A stretch of 5,959 nucleotides of DNA from Desulfuromonadaceae bacterium (lineage in GTDB: Bacteria > Desulfobacterota > Desulfuromonadia > Desulfuromonadales > Syntrophotaleaceae): the NCBI GenBank assembly GCA_021107335.1, contig JAIOSZ010000227.1, positions 1 through 5,959 on the forward strand. The letters run 5' to 3'. How positions within the stretch are numbered: position 1 is the stretch's first letter; every line of letters starts with the position of its first letter. Below, in pieces: positions 1 to 5,959 of this stretch. A model generated the notes under the pieces. That model saw only the letters and a program-made list of their open reading frames with translations. It searched no databases and was not told where the DNA came from. A program made the translations under genes and the position numbers.

Positions 1-2759
1 ATCTGGGAGACGTTCAGCAGCGAGAAGACCTTGGCCAGAAAGGTGAACTTGCGCAAGACTCCTTCCTTGATCGTTAGGTGAAAGCCGCCATCCACCGTCG
101 GCAGATAATGGCTCCCCAGCTCACCGGTCAGTTCGAAATCGCCGTCGAGGGCGCCGCTTAGCAGACCCTTTTCCCCAAGAACCTTGCCGTGCTGCAGGGT
201 TGTCGCCTCGACTCCCTTGATCTGTCCCGAAACGGTCAGCAGCCGGTTTTGCTGTGCATCATCATGCAGGGCTATTTGAGCCAGGCAACTGCCACCGCCG
301 GTAGTGAAACGAAGCGGGCTGATACGCAGCACGCCATCTGCTGAGGTGACGGTGGTCGTGGCCTGCTGAACATTAAGTCCCTGATAAGTGCCCTTGGCAA
401 TTTCGGCTTTGACGACTACTTTCAGTTGGCTTTTTGCAGAGGAACTTTTCGGTTTGTTGGAACCTTGCCAGAGGGCAACAACCGAATCGATATTGGCTTG
501 AGCCGATTTAGCGGAGAGCTCGAGTATTGAGTTTTTGCCGACTCGTAATTGGCCGTTGACGGCCACTTGGGTGCCGCCATCGAGGGTGACTTGCAGATCG
601 GTGAAATCAACCCGGTTGCCCATAAAGATCAAGCGGCCCTTAAGGTGATGCAAGTTGGCTTTGGGGGAAGGGAAGACCAGCTCGTTAGCCCGTATCTGCC
701 TAGCGGAGAGCCTCAGTTCGATGCGGGGCTTTGCCCAGTTGCTGATTCGTCCGCCGAGGGTCACATCCGATTCGCCAAGCAAGCCCTTCATGCCTTGCCA
801 TTCGATATGATCCGGAAAAAGTTTCAGGTGGCCGGAAAATTTCTGCAAATCGCCCCCGAGGATCCCAGGAAAGTGTACTCCACATTTGGTTAGCTGGAGG
901 ACTCCGTTGCTCGTTGGAGCAAAACCTCCGCTGCCCAGTAGACGGTATTCGCCAGACAAGTTTCCCTTCAGTTGAAATTCTTTAAGGGCCGGCATCAACG
1001 GCAGCCAATCGGTAAGGTCGGTGTCAGCCAAGGCCAATTGCAGGAGATAAGCTTGTTCTTGTTGACGTTTATAATGGCCGGCAACAGAGAGGTTGAGTGG
1101 GCCTAGCTGCAGCTTTCCGTCTGTCAGTTGCAGTTCGTCTGGGGAGAGCTGCCCCTGAAGTTTGAGACCGCTCGGCAGGCCCGCCGGTTTGGTTAGCAGT
1201 TGCTGGTAGCGCAGGTTACAGGCCTGTAAATCGGCCTGTAGGGTCCATTGCAGTTGGGTAAGTTGGCCGTTTATGTTGAAGCTGACCGGAATCGGTCCTT
1301 CAGCGGTCAGCGGTTGCAGTTTGGGGTTATCAGAGAGTTGTGTCAGATTCCGACCCGGCAATACCCAGCCTGCGCCGAAGGTGGCCGACGCGGTAGGCTC
1401 AAAGGGCTGTTCGATGGTGCCGGAAAACTGCAGGGGGGCTTCCAGAACCTGGGCTTTACCATCGCGGAGAGACAGTTTTTGCTGCTTCCAGGTGGCGGTG
1501 GCGCTTACCTTGGAAAAGAGCGGGTTTTTGCCGAAACGGAACTGTCCGTCCTGAAGATAGATGGTGGCCTCTTTAATCGTTTCGGGTAGTGCTTGTTTAT
1601 GAAAATGAGACAGGGGGCCGGCAAAACGGCTGTAGCCGAGGCGTAGAGTGCCTCCGAGGGTTTGCCCCTGTAGCAGATGGCTGAAGGGCTGCCGGCCGGT
1701 AGGCAGTAGACCGGCTATGGCAGCAAGGGGTAGTTCCGGTGTGGACAGGCCGCCCTCCAGCCAGGGGTCTGCTTCCCCCTGTTGCAGGGAAAAGTGGCCG
1801 GCCAGCTGAAGATCGTTCCATTTTAGCGTCAGGTCATCGAATTTGTTCAGACCGGTGTCTGCTGTCCAGTCTCCGGAAAGTTCAACGTTTTGCAGGGGGA
1901 GCGGTTGGGGATAGAGCTCGGGCAATTTCAGTAGCAGTTGATCGCTTTGCAGGTTGGCTTTAAAAGCGAGGCCTTCCAGCGGCGAACCACGGAGAACCCA
2001 CTTCATGTCGAGGCGTCCGCTACTTCACTTGCAGCCTGCTTGAGCGGCGTAATGGCTACAAAGGCTATTCGGATCGATACCTTTGAGATGGATTGACAAA
2101 TCTAGCCAGAGCTGGCGCCAGTTGGCCGGGTCGGTCGGTAAGGCCATATGTCCTGAGGCTTGCAGGAGGCTGGTTGGTTCATCTGTTAGTTGCCCGCTGA
2201 ACTGCAGGCGGCCCTTGTTGCGGGAATAGATGTCGCGGGCGCGCAGATTAATGTTCGTCACTTGCAGTTCAAAGGGAGCGTTTTGACGACGCAGGTCGTT
2301 GAGATATACCGTTCCTTGCTCAATTTGCAGGGAATGGACCCTCACCGTGTTTAGCAGCTTGTGAAGCAGCATTGTAGGGTGAGGTTGGGGCGAGGTTTGC
2401 TCTGCGCCCGGGGGCAGCGTAAGGCGCATTCGAGGGTGGTGAAGAACGATCTTCTCGAAACTGAGCTTGCCAATGAAGAGCGGCAGCAGTTTGGTCTGCA
2501 GGGACAGCCTGTCGGCTTGCAGTAAGGGCGCCTCTGTATTGCCGATTTGGATGGCGGTAAATTCGAACGTCGGGCCGGGTCGCAGAGTCAGACGGGCTGC
2601 GCCGAGGCGGACCGGTTGGGATAGACTACTGCTGAGGCGGTTTTGCAGCTCTTCCCGGTAGCGATTGAGATCGAAGGTGGCTAGCAAATAGGCCGCGCAC
2701 AACAAGCCTGCGACGCCCAGCAGGCCCAGAGAGGTCAAAATAGGATGGCGGCGAAACAT
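1..2759 (-). CDS. AsmA/YhdP-like envelope protein, interrupted by one in-frame TGA; 3' end beyond the window
   Basis: The frame starts at ATG 2759-2757, preceded by an AAAGGA ribosome-binding site. It stays open to the left edge (919 codons) apart from one TGA at 2027-2025. Residues 1-6 are a short basic N-terminus (MFRRHP) and residues 7-29 a hydrophobic segment, so the protein is probably anchored in the inner membrane with a large periplasmic part. The next region (FDLNRYREELQNRLSSSLSQPV, then LTLRPGPTFEFTAIQIGN) is the typical AsmA-type opening. The rest is a long beta-rich repetitive region. The last visible residues, FHLTIKEGVLRKFTFLAKVFSLLNVSQ, match the conserved AsmA-like C-terminal region, so perhaps 100-200 residues are missing. 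Known relatives (YhdP, TamB, YdbH of E. coli) form bridges that carry phospholipid between inner and outer membrane; the same role here is inferred. Conceptually the gene splits into an ORF at 2759-2025 (244 aa) and an open remainder at 2024-1. The exact subfamily is uncertain. Confidence 0.88.
2025..2027 (-). other. In-frame TGA interrupting the AsmA-like gene (codon 245)
   Basis: On the minus strand the codons read ...GCC GCT CAA GCA GGC TGC AAG TGA AGT AGC GGA CGC CTC GAC ATG AAG TGG. The frame is the same on both sides, so this is a stop codon and not a frameshift. The protein continues sensibly (SSGRLDMKWVLRGSPLEGLAF), and I find no other stop in this frame down to the left edge. A single change from CGA (Arg), TGG (Trp) or TTA (Leu) would produce it. 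An ATG seven codons later (2006-2004) could allow restart, but it has no clear ribosome-binding site. Confidence 0.9.
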
Positions 2760-2764
2760 GGAGA

Positions 2765-2770
2765 TCCTTT
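2765..2770 (-). promoter_or_regulatory. Ribosome-binding site of the AsmA-like gene
   Basis: The minus strand reads AAAGGA, then TCTCC, then the ATG at 2759. The five-base spacing is slightly short but normal. It supports this start together with the membrane anchor that begins six residues in. Confidence 0.7.
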
Positions 2771-2793
2771 ATCCGAGTTGATCTTGCGCGGCT

Positions 2794-2822
2794 ATTGTGC
2801 GTTATCAGGCGCGGTGGGACAA
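2794..2822 (-). promoter_or_regulatory. Weak candidate promoter before the AsmA-like gene
   Basis: On the minus strand, TTGTCC (2822-2817) and CACAAT (2799-2794) are separated by 17 bases. Each matches the sigma-70 consensus at four of six positions. It lies in the 84 bp between the synthase stop and the AsmA-like start, so it could give the second gene its own transcript. Matches this weak arise by chance, and the two genes may simply be co-transcribed. I see no convincing terminator hairpin in the gap. Confidence 0.22.
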
Positions 2823-2843
2823 CTATAAATTAGCTGAAGCGAA

Positions 2844-3734
2844 TCAACCGGTTGCTAGTAAGTTGTCGGGTAGGCACAGACCGGCTGCCAATAATAGATG
2901 TTGCAGATCCTGGGGTAACGGACAGGAGACGGTTAGTCGCTGCCCGTCAGTCGAGTTGGGCCAGGCCAGGGTGCTGCAATGGAGAAAGGGCTGCTGGTGG
3001 TTGCGAATACTTGGGCCACCGTAGCGCCGGTCCCCAATCAGGGGGTGACCGGCATCGGCCAGCTGACGGCGGATCTGATGTTTACGGCCGCTGACCAGTT
3101 CCAGTTGCAGCAGCGAATAGTGTCGATTGCCTGCCACCCGCCGATAGCGGGTGACGGCTGAGCGCAGCTTGCCTTTGGCCGGAACCGGCGTGTGCAACTC
3201 ACCATCGTCGTCCACCTGCCCGGCCACCAGGGCAATGTAGTGTTTTTCTACCTGGCCGGCCATAAAGTAGCCGCCAAGAATGCTGGCCGCGCGGCGCCCC
3301 TTGGCAAACAGGACCGGCCCCGAGGTGCCGACATCGAGACGGTGTACCGGAAAGGCGCTGAAGGGGTGCCGGCGGCGTTTCAGCCAGAGGCCCACCCGGT
3401 CGGCCAGATTATCTGTTTCGTGGCCGACTCCGCGGTGCACCGCCAGCCCGGCCGGTTTGTAAACCGCCAGGAAGTCGGGGCCTTCCAGCAGCACTTCGAT
3501 GTTCTCCCGTTGTGATTCTTGCAGCAGTTGCATCAGGCGTTTGCTGTCTGGCAGACTCAGCACATCGCCCGATTGCAGCAGCGCTTGTCCGGTAGTGACC
3601 TGTTGGTTCACAAGCAGCCGGCCTTTGCGGGCCAATTGCTGCAGGTAGCCGGTCGGAGCTGCCGGAATCTGCTGCTGTAAAAAAGCCAATACGGATTGGC
3701 CTGAACTGCTGTCGTTTACGGTTAATTTAGTCAT
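2844..3734 (-). CDS. RluA-family RNA pseudouridine synthase with N-terminal S4 domain
   Basis: This 296-residue enzyme should isomerise specific uridines to pseudouridine in rRNA or tRNA in the cytoplasm; the target base cannot be told from sequence. Residues about 1-62 look like an S4 RNA-binding domain (YLQQLARKGRLLVNQQ, then LQSGDVL). The catalytic domain follows: VYKPAGLAVHRG at about 91-102, the signature HRLDVGTSGPVLFAK at 131-145 with catalytic Asp134, KHYIALVAG, then LVSGRKHQIRRQLADAGHPLIGDRRYGG at about 213-240. Length and domain order are normal for RluA/RluC/RluD-type enzymes and no key residue is missing. I chose the ATG at 3734-3732 because the frame's 16-codon extension to a TTG at 3782 lies in a likely promoter and gives no family-like sequence. 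No Shine-Dalgarno sequence is obvious before the ATG. The gene ends with TGA at 2846-2844, 84 bp before the AsmA-like gene on the same strand. Confidence 0.93.
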   Translation of the reverse strand: MTKLTVNDSSSGQSVLAFLQQQIPAAPTGYLQQLARKGRLLVNQQVTTGQALLQSGDVLSLPDSKRLMQLLQESQRENIEVLLEGPDFLAVYKPAGLAVHRGVGHETDNLADRVGLWLKRRRHPFSAFPVHRLDVGTSGPVLFAKGRRAASILGGYFMAGQVEKHYIALVAGQVDDDGELHTPVPAKGKLRSAVTRYRRVAGNRHYSLLQLELVSGRKHQIRRQLADAGHPLIGDRRYGGPSIRNHQQPFLHCSTLAWPNSTDGQRLTVSCPLPQDLQHLLLAAGLCLPDNLLATG

Positions 3735-3740
3735 GCAGCT

Positions 3741-3769
3741 ATGATACGCTGACGCCCCTCTCAGGGCAA
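3741..3769 (-). promoter_or_regulatory. Candidate promoter of the pseudouridine synthase gene, possibly leaderless
   Basis: On the minus strand, TTGCCC (3769-3764, four of six consensus matches) and TATCAT (3746-3741, five of six) are 17 bases apart. Only six bases separate the -10 from the ATG at 3734. Transcription would therefore begin at or next to the start codon and give a leaderless or nearly leaderless mRNA, which fits the missing Shine-Dalgarno sequence. This comes from consensus matching only. Confidence 0.4.
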
Positions 3770-3774
3770 GGGGC
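3754..3774. repeat. Short inverted repeat in the synthase promoter
   Basis: GCCCCT (3754-3759) and AGGGGC (3769-3774) are exact 6-bp complements around a nine-base spacer. A nested CCCT-CTC-AGGG lies at 3756-3766. The arms overlap the -35 and spacer of the candidate synthase promoter, so an operator is possible, but chance is not excluded at this GC content. Confidence 0.3.
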
Positions 3775-3797
3775 TCGCGCAAAGTCTTCGCAGGGAT

Positions 3798-3810
3798 AAA
3801 GTCGCACTTT
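3798..3810. repeat. Short palindrome AAAGT-CGC-ACTTT in the divergent intergenic region
   Basis: Perfect 5-bp arms flank a three-base centre. The left arm and its next base (AAAGTC) also occur as a direct copy at 3781-3786. It lies between the two candidate promoters, where a regulator of either unit could bind. No known motif is recognised. Confidence 0.35.
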
Positions 3811-3822
3811 GTGGCCTCGGAT

Positions 3823-3835
3823 ATGTACTTTACAT
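3823..3835. repeat. Short palindrome ATGTA-CTT-TACAT overlapping the smc -35 element
   Basis: Perfect 5-bp arms flank a three-base centre. The right arm and part of the centre contain the TTTACA proposed as the smc -35 element, so a protein bound here could block transcription. It has the same 5-3-5 layout as the palindrome at 3798-3810, but the arm sequences differ. Confidence 0.35.
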
Positions 3836-3857
3836 GATTTTGGGAGCTTGCTACGAT
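3829..3857 (+). promoter_or_regulatory. Candidate sigma-70-type promoter of smc
   Basis: TTTACA (3829-3834, five of six matches) and TACGAT (3852-3857, four of six) are separated by 17 bases. Transcription would begin near 3864 and leave a leader of about 29 bases. The leader holds a weak AAGG (3878-3881) 11 bases before the ATG, a poor but possible ribosome-binding site. Confidence 0.45.
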
Positions 3858-3892
3858 GGCCCGTCATTTTGCTTGCCAAGGTATCGAAATAG

Positions 3893-5959
3893 ATGCAAAT
3901 CAAGCGCCTGGAGATTGTAGGTTTTAAGTCTTTCGTCGATCGAGTCACTCTCGATTTTAGCGAAGGCATTGCTGCGGTCGTTGGTCCCAACGGATGCGGT
4001 AAGAGCAATCTTCTCGACGCTATTCGTTGGGTCATGGGGGAGCAGAGCGCCAAAAATCTCCGCGGTCGTTCCATGGAAGACGTTATTTTCGGCGGCAGCG
4101 AGACACGTAAGCCGGTGGGCATGGCCGAAGTGTCGATGATCTTTTCCAACGAACGGGGCCTTGGCCCTCCGACCATGCGCGATTACCCGGAGATCATGGT
4201 GACCCGCCGGCTCTATCGCAACGGGGACAGTGAATACCGACTGAATAAGACTCCCTGCCGGCTGCTGGATATCACCGAGTTGTTCATGGATACCGGCGTC
4301 GGAGCGCGAGCCTATTCGATCATCGAACAGGGCAAGATTGGCATGATTCTCAATGCCAAGCCCCAAGACAGACGCTTTCTGATCGAGGAGGCCGCCGGCA
4401 TCAGCAAGTTCAAGGCTCGTAAGCTGGCGGCGTTACGCAAAATTGAAGCGACCCGGCAGAACCTGCTGCGCTTGCGGGATATTATCAGTGAGGTGCGCCG
4501 GCAGCTCAATGCACTCAAACGGCAATCGCGCAAGGCGGAACGGTACCGAGATTACCGTGAAGAGTTCAAGTCTATCGAAGTGGGGCTGGCCGCAGAACGC
4601 TATCGAGAACTGGGCGCTCAGCAGGTGGTAGAGGATGCCGCCCTGAACGAGCGAAGTCGCAGACGGGACGCGCTGGCCATGCGCCTGCAAAAAGAGGAGT
4701 TGGAGTTTGAAAGGCTGCGTTTATTGCAGGCCGAGGCAGAAAAAGAGCTGGCACAAAAGCAGGAGCAGTTCTACCATTTGATGGCCTCGATTCAGCAGGT
4801 TGAATCGCGTATCGACTTTGATCAGAAGGCGATGGCCAGCCTGCAGCGCCAGCAGGATCGCCTGTCATCTGAGCTTGAAAGCCTTGGCCGACAGATGGCC
4901 GAGACCGAACAAGAAGAAACTGTGCTGCGCTCCAGTGATTCGAGTTTTGAAGCCGACCTCGCTCGAGAAACGGATCGGTTGGCAACGGGAGAGGGATCCC
5001 TGGAGGTCTTGGCCGCTGCCGACGAAGTGGCACTCAAAGCATTGGAAGAGGATCGTCAAGCGCTATTTGTCCTTAGCGGCGAGCTGTCGCGACTGGATAA
5101 CCGCCGCGAAGAAGTGCAGCGCCGCCAACTGGACTTAACGGAAAAGCATTCCCGCAATGGTCAGGAACAGAAGCTGATCGAGGGACAGCGGGGCCAGCTT
5201 CAGAAGCGAATCGTCGATCAGCAAGGAGCTCTGGACGAGTGGCGCAACAGAAACTGGCGTCGGCACAAAAGCAGATTCAGCGCGTTCGCCAGCAGATGGA
5301 AGAGGGCGAAATGCTGCTCTTGGAGCATCAGGAAGTATTGAGTCGCCGGCGCTCCCGTCTGGAGTCCCTGCGAGATCTGGAGAGCAATCTTGAGGGTTAT
5401 CAGGAAGGGGTCCAGACCCTTTTGGCGGATAGCGATTGGCGCGCGTGTTGCGACGGTCTGGTCGCTGACCTGCTAGAGGTGCCGGCTGACTACGAAGTGG
5501 CCCTGGAGGCGGTTTTGGGAGACCAGCTGCAGGCCCTGCTGCCAAACTGCAGTGAGGATGTCTGGCCGGCCCTGGAGCTTTTGCGCAGCAAGGGCGGGCG
5601 TAGCGCCTTTCTGCTGCCAACTAGCGACGTTGCTCAGGGAATTGCCTTGGCCGTGGAGGGCGGGATCGCCCTCGATACCTTGGTCAGCCCCAAAGCGGGA
5701 GCTGAACAGACGGTTGCCGCTTTACTGGAAGGGCTGTTTCTGGTGGAGGCTCTCAGCCCCTATCTGCAGATGCCGCTGCCCAAGGGCGTGACCCTGGTAA
5801 CTCCTGACGGGGACTGTCTTTCCCATCGGGGTTTACTGCAGGGCGGTGCCAATAGCGCTCTTAATGCTGGATTGTTGCATAAACGGCGGGAGATGAAGGA
5901 ACTGGCTACCGAGGTGGAGAGCCTGGATCAAGAGCTAGCGGAGCTGTACCGACAGCGAC
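3893..5959 (+). CDS. smc: Chromosome segregation protein SMC, frameshifted before the hinge; 3' end beyond the window
   Basis: SMC is the ATPase of the bacterial condensin-like complex, which with ScpA and ScpB folds and separates chromosomes. The ATG at 3893 gives the standard opening MQIKRLEIVGFKSF. The N-terminal head has Walker A GPNGCGKS at residues 31-38, the LRG arginine at 57 (equivalent to the B. subtilis SMC arginine finger) and the Q-loop glutamine at 146 in SIIEQGKI. From about residue 170 the sequence is charged coiled coil. Frame one ends at 5341 (482 aa), but its last 30 or so residues (WRNRNWRRHKS...) are out of character. From about 5239 the -1 frame continues the coiled coil (VAQQKLASAQKQIQ), then the hinge at roughly residues 500-650 (GLVADLLEVPADYEVALEAVLGDQLQALL, ending GDCLSHRGLLQGGAN), then the returning coiled coil. 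About 690 of some 1,170 residues are present. The C-terminal head, with signature motif and Walker B, lies beyond the edge. SMC identity is secure; whether this copy is functional is not. Confidence 0.95.
5231..5245 (+). other. Frameshift site in smc (net loss of one base)
   Basis: Reading CTG GAC GAG gives LDE in the first frame. Re-reading from GTG at 5239 gives VAQQKLASAQKQIQRVRQQMEE, which resumes SMC coiled coil and stays open to the window edge. One lost base would explain it: for example, an extra C before TGGCG would give LDELAQQKLA without a break. There is no homopolymer run and no slippery heptamer here. Confidence 0.85.

Noticed and set aside
549..1963. Several plus-strand ORFs of 70-114 residues opposite the AsmA-like gene
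   Set aside because: They overlap a continuous minus-strand AsmA-like frame, show no family features, and lack convincing starts.
1978..2027. Selenocysteine insertion at the AsmA-like TGA
   Set aside because: A bulged 7-bp stem can be drawn after the TGA (2021-2014 with 1984-1978), but its loop is about 29 bases and does not resemble a bacterial SECIS. AsmA-like proteins are not known selenoproteins and no redox motif surrounds the site.
3735..3782. Longer synthase start at TTG 3782
   Set aside because: The extra 16 residues (MREPLALRGASAYHSC) lie upstream of the recognisable S4 domain, overlap the candidate promoter, and have no ribosome-binding site that would favour TTG over the ATG at 3734.
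3851..4366. 171-residue minus-strand ORF opposite the smc head
   Set aside because: It is the antisense shadow of strongly conserved SMC coding sequence and overlaps both the smc promoter and its start. No domain is recognisable.
5225..5250. Programmed ribosomal frameshift in smc
   Set aside because: There is no slippery heptamer or homopolymer at the junction, and SMC is not known to need frameshifting.
5135..5620. 161-residue minus-strand ORF opposite the smc hinge region
   Set aside because: It is proline- and arginine-rich with low-complexity composition typical of antisense frames in GC-rich genes, and the plus strand encodes clear SMC sequence.
1..5959. Alternative genetic code with TGA as a sense codon
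   Set aside because: Tryptophan is TGG throughout, the synthase ends sensibly at a TGA, and only one in-frame TGA occurs in about 1,900 codons of recognisable protein.
1..5959. Mobile element, phage, CRISPR or defence system
   Set aside because: No transposase, integrase, long terminal repeats, regularly spaced repeats or unassigned gene-sized space remain after the three genes are placed.

Overview
This window looks like ordinary chromosomal DNA from a Gram-negative bacterium of moderately high GC content. Its most likely home is the Desulfuromonadales/Geobacter side of the former Deltaproteobacteria. That placement rests on family resemblance recalled from memory, not on a search: the SMC head (Walker A GPNGCGKS, then WVMGEQSAKNLRGR and the DTGVGARAYSIIEQGKIGMIL stretch) and the SLLNVSQ ending of the AsmA-like protein both read like that group. 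An AsmA-type envelope protein also implies an outer membrane.

There are three genes in two divergent units. On the minus strand, a RluA-family pseudouridine synthase (3734 down to 2844) is followed after 84 bp by a long AsmA/YhdP-like envelope protein (2759 down past the left edge). On the plus strand, smc starts at 3893 and runs off the right edge. The 158 bp between 3735 and 3892 hold candidate promoters for both directions and several short inverted repeats. I see no RNA genes, mobile elements, CRISPR arrays or long repeats.

The oddity is that both long genes carry one lesion each. The AsmA-like frame is open for 919 codons except for one in-frame TGA at codon 245 (2027-2025). The smc frame loses one base net near 5231-5245, in the coiled coil before the hinge, and then continues cleanly in the new frame through the hinge to the window edge. 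Protein similarity continues on both sides of each lesion. Sequencing or assembly errors, or very recent mutations, explain this better than old decay. The synthase gene between them is intact.

The genes do not form an obvious pathway. They cover chromosome organisation (SMC), RNA modification (RluA family) and probable envelope lipid homeostasis (AsmA-like). I found no convincing undescribed system; the points worth checking are the two lesions and the shared divergent promoter region.
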